Shown: positions 1 to 6,396 of the stretch, piece after piece
How the letters are laid out: each line of letters begins with the position of its first letter
How positions within the stretch are numbered: the first letter of the stretch is position 1
DNA from: SZUA-359 sp039809125
GTDB taxonomy: Bacteria; Patescibacteriota; Saccharimonadia; Saccharimonadales; Saccharimonadaceae
Direction of reading: 5' to 3'
Assembly (NCBI GenBank): GCA_039809125.1
Contig: JBDHUM010000003.1
Location: 1 to 47,017 of the forward strand
Length of the DNA stretch: 47,017 nucleotides
Translations under genes and position numbers: made by a program
Notes under the pieces: generated by a model
Databases searched by the model: none
What the model saw: the letters and a program-made list of their open reading frames with translations, nothing else
What the model was told of the DNA's origin: nothing

Positions 1-10
1 GCAACCATAG

Positions 11-42
11 AAAAATGTTCGTCCGAAAGGTCGGACATTTTT
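11..42. terminator. Hairpin terminator at window edge
   Basis: Arms GTCCG and CGGAC are extended by an A-rich 5' side and T-rich 3' side, so a run of T follows the stem on either strand. It could end transcription from the left or act in both directions. The gene it belongs to lies outside the window. Confidence 0.6.
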
Positions 43-108
43 CTTGGTTTTGATGCCATAGTGCCTGGCTGAGAATGATACTAACTACGAGTTAGGGTAG
101 GGCAAGCT

Positions 109-261
109 ATGTGGTGGATAGTGTACGGATGGCTTGTAGCAAGTCAACCACTGGTAATGACGAACAGTATTGTACTCATCATGGCAGTGTCAATATTTTT
201 AAAAACTAAAGATTGCATCAAGCGTAAGCACTATACTGGAGTGTTGTATTGCTGCTCTTAG
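109..261 (+). pseudogene. Possible SemiSWEET/PQ-loop remnant, 50 codons
   Basis: The frame encodes a 50-residue product with a hydrophobic stretch running from IVYGWLVASQPL to about MAVSIFLKT. The order Y-G-x-L, S-x-P-L, then N, then a hydrophobic helix and basic end resembles the second half of SemiSWEET/PQ-loop sugar transporters, which are usually 85-90 residues. The N-terminal helix pair is missing: an in-frame TAA lies at 82-84 and I cannot find the missing half in the other frames. A weak AGGG stands upstream of the ATG. Either a truncated pseudogene or a small membrane protein. The family match is by eye and tentative. The rest of 43-345 shows nothing I can support. Confidence 0.3.
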
Positions 262-345
262 AATAAGTATTGTAGGTATAAGCTTTTCCAGCGGTTACAC
301 AGCTCTTCACTTTGATTGAGAGAAACGTAACGGCAATCCTGCTCT

Positions 346-552
346 TTAAAACTGCATCTTAACAGAGACGACAATAATTGCTATAAATTCAATTACTGTT
401 GCAAGTGCGAGAGAAACGTTGACAATGTTGTGAATCGTTCGGTTTGGTATGCGATGCTTGATCAGTAGTACAAGCGCGATGAAGGTTATCCATAGATAAA
501 TAACTTGCTGAAGTAAGATATATTTTGCTGATGGGTCATCGAGGAGTTGCAT
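346..552 (-). CDS. Small membrane protein, 68 aa, two helices
   Basis: I do not recognise a family. The protein has a hydrophobic segment at about residues 11-33 (VIYLWITFIALVLL) and a second at about 40-65 (LALATVIEFIAIIVV), joined by a short basic loop (KHRIPNRT), so a hairpin membrane protein is likely. It follows the flavoprotein gene on the same strand by about 30 nt and may be the last gene of that operon. No clear Shine-Dalgarno sequence precedes the ATG; a TATCTG six bases upstream could be a weak -10. Coding status is supported mainly by the amphipathic pattern and the position. Confidence 0.5.
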   Translation of the reverse strand: MQLLDDPSAKYILLQQVIYLWITFIALVLLIKHRIPNRTIHNIVNVSLALATVIEFIAIIVVSVKMQF

Positions 553-581
553 GCAAAGCAGATAGGATGAGTGTTAGTAAC

Positions 582-1958
582 CTAACCTACTAACTTACTG
601 GCAGCGACACGCACAGCCTCACTCCAGCTGAGGAATGCATGTGGCATACTGGCAATGTCGCTCGCAGCCATGCCATGATGGATAGCGAGCGCGAGTTCAT
701 GAATAATTTCACCGGCGTGAGGAGCAACGACGGTGGCTCCGAGGAGCAGACCTTTTTTGTCGGCAATAATCTTAACAAAACCTTCACTGAAATCACTAGT
801 GTTACTGCGAGCAATCATAGTGAGCGGAGCAACGGATTGGTTGATCGGTAAATCACGCTTGATACAGTCGTTTTCACTCAAGCCGACTGAGGCAATGCCA
901 GGGTAGGTGTACGTAATGCGGGGGATCATTGAGGTATCTGGCTGGCTTGTCGGCTTGTGGTAAAGATTGTTGATGACAATGCGACCTTGCATCATAGCAA
1001 CATGTGTTGGCGCGTAGTCACCTAGTACGTTCCCTGCTGCGTATATGTGGTTAGCCGAGGTTTGCAGGCGGTCATTTACCTCGACTCCTGCTGGTGAATG
1101 GGTGACAGAGGCATTTTCCAGCCCGAGATCGGTCGTTGGTGTACGGTTGGTTACTACCAAAACTTCATCAACCTGAACAGCTTTCAAGGTGTTTGCGCGC
1201 GAATACGATATTCTTACTCCGAGACCTTTTGGCTCTAGGCTCGCAATTTGCGTCTGTGTTAGACACGTCACGCCTTTTGTTGTGTGCAGATAGCGCTCGA
1301 TCATATCACCGACTTCTTGATCTTCTTCGGGCATTAGCCGCACTGAGCGTTCAGCAATGTAGACTTTAGTCCCAAGAGTAGAAAATAGTTGAGCATATTC
1401 AATCGCTTCACTATTTGAGCCGACAATAAATAAGCTGCGCGGTACTCGTGGGAGTGAGAGAATGGTTTTTGGCGTGTGATAGGTAACGGCATCAATTCCG
1501 TAAATATCAGGTATGGCAAAATGTGAGCCGGTTGCTATCAAAAAATGCGCCGCTGTTAAGTGTTTGCGGTTGACGCTTATTTCATGTGGACTCATAAAGT
1601 GAGCGATACCGTGGAAGGTGTCAATTCCCATTTTTTCGTAGTACTGGCGATTGTCAGCGGCTCCAGTACGGCTGATTGCTTTGTCTTTCCACTGCTGCAT
1701 CGAAGGGTAGTTATAACTTAACATTGAACTACGAATACCAAAACGGGTGCCAAGGCGAGCTTCCTCATAGAGATTGGCAGCATGCAAGAGAGCTTTCATT
1801 GGCACGTCACCCCAGTTTGGTGATTCACCGCCGAATATACCTGACTCTAACAGGGCGATTGACTTGCCCTCTTTGGCGGCTGTGAGGGCAGCGGTACTAC
1901 CGGCGGCACCGCTACCGATAATGATTAGGTCATAGTCAAAACTGTCAGATCGTGCCAT
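582..1958 (-). CDS. Flavoprotein disulfide reductase homologue without redox cysteines
   Basis: A 458-residue member of the pyridine nucleotide-disulfide oxidoreductase family (lipoamide dehydrogenase / mercuric reductase type). The FAD-binding GSGAAGS motif is at residues 15-21, a second dinucleotide motif (VGSNSEAIEY) near 180, the second FAD motif (IYAAGNVLGDYA) near 310, and the dimerisation domain fills the C-terminal third. In active enzymes the motif GGTCLNxGCxPSK carries the redox disulfide. Here the same place (43-55) reads GGESPNWGDVPMK, with Ser and Asp in place of both Cys. The C-terminal HxxxxxxE-like end is kept (HAFLSWSEA). It probably still binds FAD and NAD(P)H but cannot do classical dithiol chemistry. 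The start is supported by AGGAGG four bases before the ATG. It follows the ATP-cone gene by 8 nt. Confidence 0.85.
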   Translation of the reverse strand: MARSDSFDYDLIIIGSGAAGSTAALTAAKEGKSIALLESGIFGGESPNWGDVPMKALLHAANLYEEARLGTRFGIRSSMLSYNYPSMQQWKDKAISRTGAADNRQYYEKMGIDTFHGIAHFMSPHEISVNRKHLTAAHFLIATGSHFAIPDIYGIDAVTYHTPKTILSLPRVPRSLFIVGSNSEAIEYAQLFSTLGTKVYIAERSVRLMPEEDQEVGDMIERYLHTTKGVTCLTQTQIASLEPKGLGVRISYSRANTLKAVQVDEVLVVTNRTPTTDLGLENASVTHSPAGVEVNDRLQTSANHIYAAGNVLGDYAPTHVAMMQGRIVINNLYHKPTSQPDTSMIPRITYTYPGIASVGLSENDCIKRDLPINQSVAPLTMIARSNTSDFSEGFVKIIADKKGLLLGATVVAPHAGEIIHELALAIHHGMAASDIASMPHAFLSWSEAVRVAASKLVG

Positions 1959-1966
1959 AAGGCCTC

Positions 1967-2251
1967 CTACATGATGGTTTGTTCATTTTGGTATAGATAT
2001 CCGGCCTCAGCACTGACGATGGACAGGTGGCGGGCAGCGAATCGGCGTATATCCTCGGTAGTGACCTCAGCCTTTTGTTCGAGCCAATGTTCGGTGGCTT
2101 GGCTAACACGTCTGGCGGTATCGTACACTACACCGTCAGGTAATCCAACTGCTCGGCAGGCGTGGTCGATACTACTGCTGAGGCGTGGTGAGGAAAATTC
2201 TTCGCTTACACCGGTGAATTGATTGTAGATGACGACGTCAGAAGTGGTCAT
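1967..2251 (-). CDS. Free-standing ATP-cone-like protein
   Basis: A 94-residue protein whose pattern fits the ATP-cone, the allosteric nucleotide-binding domain of ribonucleotide reductases and NrdR. There is an N-terminal beta hairpin (VVIYNQFTGVSEEF), then RLSSSIDHACRAVGL, a central helix, and the closing EVTTEDIRRFAARHL and AGYLYQ. No second domain is attached: there is no zinc ribbon, so it is not NrdR, and no reductase body. Its ATG overlaps the stop codon of the upstream membrane-protein gene in an ATGA arrangement, which implies translational coupling. A role as nucleotide-sensing subunit of the neighbouring flavoprotein is inference from the operon only. Confidence 0.65.
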   Translation of the reverse strand: MTTSDVVIYNQFTGVSEEFSSPRLSSSIDHACRAVGLPDGVVYDTARRVSQATEHWLEQKAEVTTEDIRRFAARHLSIVSAEAGYLYQNEQTIM

Positions 2252-2976
2252 ATCACGGCTCCTTGAGTGTAAAGTCCAGCGACGATAGTGTCTATATAGA
2301 GATAAATGCCGAGGATGATCAAAGCTGCGCCAGCGCTAAACTGCAAAAAACGCTTGTTGGATTCGCGCCATTTCTGAATCGCACCAAGCGAGTAGCCACC
2401 GCCAACCAGTGCGATTATTAGAAATGTTGGAGACAACGCGATAACGGTATAAGCAGCAACGGCGGCTAATTGTAATGGGGGGGTCAGATTCATTATCAGG
2501 AGGCTGGCAACGAGAAGTGGAGCGCTGGTGAACAATAGCTCACCCACAACGCTCAACATCCCGATGCCGAAACTCTCTACTGAATTTCGAGTTTTGCGGG
2601 CACGCTCGGACAAAAAATCGGCAAATGGACGAGGCAACCATAGTGTGGTACCGCGATTGTGATGGCGAAAGTAAAATGTCCATACCGCTACACCTATACC
2701 TACGGTGAGGCCGGAGGTAGCAGCCCAAACAACCGATGGTACACTACCACTGAAAAAGACTGTGCTGACAATCATGACAACAAGAGATACGAGACTGCCG
2801 AGCATCAATGTCACTCCTAGCGCAAAAGCAGTTGAGAGCCGCATCACTCGTGTATGGGCAGTGCCTTTACCGAAGGCGTGGCCGCTCATGACGGTGAGCA
2901 TACTAACGCTCAACTGAAAACTGGCATGTATCAATGCCGTGATGCCAAGCAGTGCAGTTGTTTCTGTAATTGTCAT
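2248..2976 (-). CDS. Polytopic membrane protein, 242 aa, first gene of flavoprotein operon
   Basis: About six hydrophobic helices in two sets of three, separated by a basic loop (FRHHNRG and FLSERARKTRN). The general look recalls the LysE/DsbD/CcdA superfamily, but the protein has no cysteine, so thiol-disulfide transfer as in CcdA is excluded. I chose the ATG at 2976 rather than 3000: AAGGGG lies about 12 nt before it, and a TGC-TATAAT promoter at 3004-3009 would start transcription near 2997, downstream of the longer start. Substrate unknown; the link to the ATP-cone and flavoprotein genes is the only clue. Confidence 0.7.
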   Translation of the reverse strand: MTITETTALLGITALIHASFQLSVSMLTVMSGHAFGKGTAHTRVMRLSTAFALGVTLMLGSLVSLVVMIVSTVFFSGSVPSVVWAATSGLTVGIGVAVWTFYFRHHNRGTTLWLPRPFADFLSERARKTRNSVESFGIGMLSVVGELLFTSAPLLVASLLIMNLTPPLQLAAVAAYTVIALSPTFLIIALVGGGYSLGAIQKWRESNKRFLQFSAGAALIILGIYLYIDTIVAGLYTQGAVI

Positions 2977-3003
2977 GTCTGTTTTTTGCCCCTTATGCAT
3001 TTA

Positions 3004-3009
3004 ATTATA
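3004..3009 (-). promoter_or_regulatory. -10 element of the membrane protein/ATP-cone/flavoprotein operon
   Basis: On the minus strand the sequence reads TGCTATAAT, an extended -10. The -35 is poor (ATTACT region). The predicted start of transcription is near 2997, leaving about 20 nt of leader with an AAGGGG ribosome site before the ATG at 2976. Confidence 0.6.
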
Positions 3010-3061
3010 GCATAAGTGTCATAAAAAGTAATGATTTTTGTTAGAAAAGTTGCTACAAGTA

Positions 3062-3090
3062 TTGCTTTTTTATTCAGTTTATGCTTAAAT
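3062..3090 (+). promoter_or_regulatory. Promoter of the 43-residue acidic protein
   Basis: TTGCTT and TTAAAT are separated by 17 nt, and the -10 is preceded by TGC. It points at the small gene starting at 3133. Confidence 0.45.
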
Positions 3091-3132
3091 AGTTTACAGA
3101 ATTAACAAAATATACAAAAAAAGGTAAAAAAA

Positions 3133-3264
3133 ATGGAATCCACCACATTTCAAACTGATATGATCGATAGCTGGAATCGTCAGCGTAGTAGCCAGGAGCT
3201 TCAGGACTTTGTCGAAGCTCGCCACGACTGGATTGATGACGATTTTGATTTTGATGAGCTATAA
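3133..3264 (+). CDS. Small acidic protein, 43 aa
   Basis: Reads MESTTFQTDMIDSWNRQRSS at the start and ends in an acidic tail (DDDFDFDEL). AAGGT stands about 9 nt before the ATG and a plausible promoter lies at 3062-3090, so it is a likely real gene although short. It has no signal peptide or membrane segment. The helix-forming middle (SSQELQDFVEARHDW) and the acidic end could mediate a protein contact. I know no family. The YggT gene starts 42 nt downstream with its own ribosome site, so the two may be cotranscribed. Confidence 0.45.
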   Translation: MESTTFQTDMIDSWNRQRSSQELQDFVEARHDWIDDDFDFDEL

Positions 3265-3306
3265 AAAATGTTATTATGATATTCATAACCATTAAGTGGA
3301 GGATAC

Positions 3307-3699
3307 ATGAACGAAGAACAGCAAACGACTGAAGTTCGCACGAGCGATGTGCAAGACGGTGCAACAAATGTTCAGCGACAAACGGTAGCAACAAAAACTA
3401 AATCAGACGGCAACGTTATTGCTCAGCGTATTGTGTGGTACATTGCCGGCTTTATTATTACGTTCTTAGCACTGCGAGTGATCTTGTTGATGCTTGGCGC
3501 GAACAAGGGTAATTTCTTTGTTGACCTTGTCTATTCCGTCGGTGGACTATTTTCAGCACCTTTCCAAGGTATATTTGGAGAGCCAAGTTACGGCCAATTC
3601 TACTTTGATGCCAGTAGTGTTGTGGCGATTATTGTCTACGCATTACTCGCCTGGGGTATTGCAAAAGCATTTACTCTTACCGGTAGTCGCGAAGCGTAA
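3307..3699 (+). CDS. YggT-family membrane protein
   Basis: A 130-residue protein with a hydrophilic N-terminus of about 38 residues and two membrane segments (about 42-62, WYIAGFIITFLALRVILLML, and about 105-122). Between them are the features of the YggT family: GANKGNFFVDLVYSV and SAPFQGIFG, close to the usual GAN-x-x-NPF and L-x-x-PF-x-x-IFP pattern. YggT proteins are small inner-membrane proteins of uncertain role. The start is well supported: GGAGGA stands three bases before the ATG. A strong terminator follows at 3715-3746, so this is the end of the unit. Confidence 0.8.
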   Translation: MNEEQQTTEVRTSDVQDGATNVQRQTVATKTKSDGNVIAQRIVWYIAGFIITFLALRVILLMLGANKGNFFVDLVYSVGGLFSAPFQGIFGEPSYGQFYFDASSVVAIIVYALLAWGIAKAFTLTGSREA

Positions 3700-3714
3700 G
3701 TCTCGCTGCGAATG

Positions 3715-3746
3715 GAAAAAAACCGCCCGAAAACAGGCGGTTTTTT
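3715..3746. terminator. Bidirectional rho-independent terminator
   Basis: Arms AACCGCC and GGCGGTT flank the loop CGAAAACA, with an A run before and a T run after. It ends the YggT gene on plus and the convergent secreted-protein gene on minus. Confidence 0.9.
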
Positions 3747-3778
3747 GTTGGGAAGGAATTATGTTTGAGAAGAGAGGG

Positions 3779-4324
3779 TTAGCGTGCACTATTGGTGTTT
3801 GTATCTGATGTGTTTGTGTCGTCTTGATAATCACCTATATCACCTCCGCCATGTCCGCGTCCGCCGTATCCAAAGACATACCTTAGGTACTGGGTGTCAA
3901 TACTATTACTTTCTGCCCAAGTCTCGAGCTCAGTGCGCTCTGCCTCCATCCTAGTTTTCATATCCTTATGAGAAGAGCTTTGATCACTCGATCTATTAGC
4001 GTCACGCTCTCTCTGTAACTCAGAACGTTTAGTGTTTAAGGCATCAGCTTGAGCCTGGGTGAGTTTACCTTCTTTTACGAGCTGAGTTATTTCATTTTTT
4101 ATCTCAGTTTCGCGTTCTTGTTCCATATGCGAGTGTTGGTCATCGAAAACTTGTTGGACATCGCTTTCTTGCAGGTTAAACTTTTTGGCAATTGCACTTA
4201 CTAAGCCTCTCATTGGGCTTGAGGTAGTATCTGTGGCACCTTCAGCGGCGACCAATGATGCCCCCGCTAGACCTGCCAATCCGATAGTCGACACCATGCC
4301 AGCTATCATTAACTGTTTTTTCAT
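3779..4324 (-). CDS. Secreted helical protein, 181 aa
   Basis: Residues 1-27 form a signal peptide (MKKQLMIAGMVSTIGLAGLA ending near VAAEG). The mature part begins with SAIAKKFNLQESDVQQVFDD and continues VKEGKLTQAQADALNTKRSE, a pattern seen in small exported helical proteins of the DUF2680 type (helix, charged linker, GKLTxxQADA). The end is rich in Gly, Asp and Thr (GYGGRGHGGGDIGDYQDD). The start is supported by AAAGGAGGT about 10 nt before the ATG. It stands alone between two terminators. Function unknown; a structural or binding role outside the membrane is likely. Confidence 0.75.
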   Translation of the reverse strand: MKKQLMIAGMVSTIGLAGLAGASLVAAEGATDTTSSPMRGLVSAIAKKFNLQESDVQQVFDDQHSHMEQERETEIKNEITQLVKEGKLTQAQADALNTKRSELQRERDANRSSDQSSSHKDMKTRMEAERTELETWAESNSIDTQYLRYVFGYGGRGHGGGDIGDYQDDTNTSDTNTNSAR

Positions 4325-4431
4325 TTTTCAGAGACCTCCTTTATAAGATGTTATGGTGTTATATTTAATAATTAAGTGCTGTCGATGGTGCGACTGCACT
4401 ATGGACTATACTAAGGAGTATTACTTGGAAA

Positions 4432-4460
4432 ATACTTAAAATAAAAAGCTGTATTGTCAA
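4432..4460 (-). promoter_or_regulatory. Candidate promoter of the secreted helical protein
   Basis: Minus strand TTGACA (4455-4460) and AAGTAT (4432-4437) with 17 nt between them. This would give a leader of about 100 nt. A TATAAC closer to the gene is an alternative. Confidence 0.4.
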
Positions 4461-4478
4461 TAGTACGCACTGCGTAAC

Positions 4479-4510
4479 AAAAAATGACTACCACGCGGTA
4501 ATCATTTTTT
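4479..4510 (-). terminator. Terminator after tRNA-Met
   Basis: On the minus strand AAAAAATGATTACC pairs with GGTAGTCATTTTTT through one U-G pair, loop GCGT, directly after the CCA end of the tRNA gene. Confidence 0.8.
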
Positions 4511-4512
4511 GT

Positions 4513-4589
4513 TGGTAGCACCGACAAGGATTGAACTTGTGACCTCAGGCTTATGAGTCCTGCGCTCTAACCAGCTGAGCTACGGTGCC
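4513..4589 (-). tRNA. tRNA-Met (anticodon CAT), probably elongator
   Basis: A 77-nt cloverleaf on the minus strand. The acceptor is GGCACCG against CGGTGCT with a G-U end pair; the D arm is GCTC/GAGC; the anticodon loop is CTCATAA, giving CAT; the variable loop is AGGTC, the T stem ACAAG/CTTGT, and CCA is encoded. The anticodon stem lacks the three G-C pairs of initiator tRNA. The 3' half (GAGGTC and GCTACCA) looks like elongator tRNA-Met, but a tRNA-Ile2 with lysidine-modified CAT cannot be excluded; tilS, which makes lysidine, is in this window. Pair 31-39 (A-G) in the anticodon stem is a mismatch. Confidence 0.9.
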
Positions 4590-4623
4590 GTATGTAGACT
4601 ATTTATCTCCTGAGACCTCGATG

Positions 4624-4629
4624 ATTATA
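4624..4629 (-). promoter_or_regulatory. Extended -10 promoter of tRNA-Met
   Basis: Minus strand TGCTATAAT lies about 35 nt before the tRNA 5' end. The -35 is not recognisable. Confidence 0.6.
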
Positions 4630-4675
4630 GCAGAGGTGGAGGGGAAATTCCAGAGCCTAAAACATGGCATTAATA

Positions 4676-4709
4676 AAATATCTCACCAATTTTAAGAGGT
4701 GAGATATTT
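4676..4709 (-). terminator. Terminator of the DUF1996 gene
   Basis: A perfect 12-bp stem, AAATATCTCACC with GGTGAGATATTT, and a 10-nt loop, about 20 nt after the stop of the minus-strand gene. The 3' side continues into ATATTTTATT. Confidence 0.7.
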
Positions 4710-4728
4710 GAGTGCTTTCAGGCGGTTG

Positions 4729-5802
4729 TTATGCGCCGGGTGGCGTCATGATAACAGGTCGACCACAAATGTCAGCATTGTTAAGATGTACGTAAGCATC
4801 AGTTTTCGAAGTATTAATACAGGTGTTGATCATTCGCTGAAGACCCGCTTGGTTCCATGTGTTCCAGAAGTCGGCGTGGTAGGTGTAGCCTTTGCCAGCG
4901 GCCGTTCCCATACCTGAAGATAACTTGATGTCCTTGCCATTACCACGATAATCCCATGAAGTTACGAAGCTTAATTCTGGTATTTTTCTTGGGTGTGTAG
5001 CAGGACAGCCAGTGCGGGTTCGGTAGACAACATGTTGTTTAATTGTTGACATTGGATCACCCGAAAAATCAGCAGTATTACCAGCAACTCTATGGTTGTT
5101 CATTTTCCCGTCCCAGCAAGTTGGGAACTTAATTGACACAGTCAGGAAGACACGGTCGTTTTTCGTAGCATCATTGTAATTACGGGCGGTCGAACAGTCT
5201 GCTTCAGTAGGGCCAGCAGCGTGGGTGCCAGTACGCTGAGCTTTAGTGCTAAGATTGCCACAAGACCAAGCGACGTAGTTTTTATTCCAGTCAGCTATAC
5301 TCATCGCCATATTGTTGCCAGCGATCATACGCATGTCTGGTGGAAAAGCTGTCGTGGCGCGTTTTGTGTCACTCAGTTTACCATCCCATGAACGATAGTA
5401 TGCCTCTTGACGTTTGATTGGAAGAAGGGCTTTATCAGCTGAGGTTTTACGGACAGTCGGAGCCCAATATGCTGCACTGTCTACGGTAATATCGCATGAG
5501 GTATCGGCATCGACAAGATCATCGTAGTTAGCATTATGTGGTTCCGCTAGATCATCCCATACCATTGCACCGAAGAATTGGTGTTCGTGCATCGACATAA
5601 CGCTACCTCGATTGGCAATCGGATCGATTTGCTTGATACCAGATGTGAAGTATGGTCCATCACCAAGCTGTGATGAGTTGGTGCCAGCACAGTGAACAAT
5701 TCCCATGGCTGACGATGAAACACTAGAAACAACTGCAAATAGCGCACTAGATGCTACGAGCAACGCAAGCTGTTGTAGCTTTGATAATGTGGTGGTTGAC
5801 AT
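4729..5802 (-). CDS. Secreted DUF1996 protein, 357 aa
   Basis: Several blocks match the DUF1996 family, known mainly from fungal secreted proteins and some actinobacteria: MHEHQFFGA, SAAYWAPTV, FPPDMRMIAGN, VAWSCG, FPTCWDGK, CPATHPRKIPELSF and HADFWNTWNQAGLQRMINTC. Conserved His and paired Cys suggest a disulfide-bonded domain, perhaps metal or carbohydrate binding; its activity is not established. Residues 1-33 form a signal peptide (LALLVASSALFAVVSSVSS). I chose the ATG at 5802: CAGGAGT lies 10 nt before it, and the strong promoter at 5840-5868 would start transcription near 5833, so the longer reading from 5868 would not be transcribed. It is a single-gene unit. Confidence 0.85.
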   Translation of the reverse strand: MSTTTLSKLQQLALLVASSALFAVVSSVSSSAMGIVHCAGTNSSQLGDGPYFTSGIKQIDPIANRGSVMSMHEHQFFGAMVWDDLAEPHNANYDDLVDADTSCDITVDSAAYWAPTVRKTSADKALLPIKRQEAYYRSWDGKLSDTKRATTAFPPDMRMIAGNNMAMSIADWNKNYVAWSCGNLSTKAQRTGTHAAGPTEADCSTARNYNDATKNDRVFLTVSIKFPTCWDGKMNNHRVAGNTADFSGDPMSTIKQHVVYRTRTGCPATHPRKIPELSFVTSWDYRGNGKDIKLSSGMGTAAGKGYTYHADFWNTWNQAGLQRMINTCINTSKTDAYVHLNNADICGRPVIMTPPGA

Positions 5803-5839
5803 TGATGTAATTACTCCTGAAAAGTTATTAATTGATGTA

Positions 5840-5868
5840 ACTATACCACTATTAATAAATAAATGCAA
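5840..5868 (-). promoter_or_regulatory. Promoter of the DUF1996 gene
   Basis: Minus strand TTGCAT (5863-5868), 17 nt, TATAGT (5840-5845). The predicted leader is about 30 nt and carries CAGGAGT. Confidence 0.75.
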
Positions 5869-5909
5869 TCCCTATTGTGAATAATCTATGGCAGATGATT
5901 ACTTTATGG

Positions 5910-5915
5910 TATAAT
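5910..5915 (+). promoter_or_regulatory. -10 element before the polymerase cassette; about 160-nt leader
   Basis: TGGTATAAT is an extended -10 with a weak -35. The next gene starts at 6080, so a leader of about 160 nt would be made. I see no riboswitch, clear hairpin or LexA-type box in 5920-6079. A short frame opening with TTG at 5916 exists but is unsupported. Confidence 0.45.
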
Positions 5916-6079
5916 TGGCATTACTTCCAGGCGACACTCACTACTCATTTACTCGAGCAAGCGTCCCTCGCCGTCGGATCATCAGTTGTTTTTCGGACAG
6001 ATCGCTAGAAACGGGCGAGCTAGTACGGGCAACACATTTCATATAACGTTTCTCGAAGTAATTAATCGAGGATTTTGAA

Positions 6080-6346
6080 GTGAATGATGAACTTTTTTTG
6101 AATGAACAAATTGACGTAGTTGCTATGTTTCGTTCAGGTAGGACAATGTGTGAACCGGTAAGATTCCGTCGGAAAAATGGGCGCGATATTGAAGTGAGAG
6201 AAATTGGCCTTAGACATCCGACCCGACAAGGACATCGCATGATCCATGTCTTTGACGTGACAGACGGAGCCGCTGACTATCGGCTTGAATTTGATGCCGA
6301 ACGACTAACTTGGAGATTAGTGATTGAGGCGGATCGTGGTGCGTAA
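6080..6346 (+). CDS. Small partner protein of the Y-family polymerase, DUF6504-like
   Basis: An 88-residue protein starting at GTG with GAGGA seven bases upstream; an in-frame stop lies just upstream, so the start is constrained. The core EPVRFRRKNGRDIEVREIG followed by DYRLEFDAERLTWRLV resembles the small DUF6504 domain found next to or fused with ImuB-type polymerases in actinobacteria: a basic strand, then YRL and a W-R-L-V ending. That match is by eye. The gene ends about 50 nt before the polymerase start and is almost certainly cotranscribed with it. A role in translesion synthesis is inferred from position. Confidence 0.6.
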   Translation: MNDELFLNEQIDVVAMFRSGRTMCEPVRFRRKNGRDIEVREIGLRHPTRQGHRMIHVFDVTDGAADYRLEFDAERLTWRLVIEADRGA

Positions 6347-6396
6347 GGTTATGCTTTTTGCTCAAAGTATATCTGTTTGGCGCTTGGGGGGTATCG

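Noticed and set aside
2248..2976. CcdA/DsbD thiol-transfer function for the membrane protein
   Set aside because: The protein contains no cysteine.
5803..5868. Upstream extension of the DUF1996 protein
   Set aside because: The -35 and -10 boxes of its promoter lie inside this part, and the signal peptide and ribosome site fit the start at 5802.
5916..6079. Riboswitch or LexA-type operator in the long leader of the polymerase cassette
   Set aside because: No conserved core, stable hairpin or convincing palindrome could be identified by eye.
5941..6240. A 99-codon minus-strand frame before and over the DUF6504-like gene
   Set aside because: Low-complexity Ser/Arg reading with no start support; the plus-strand gene explains the region.
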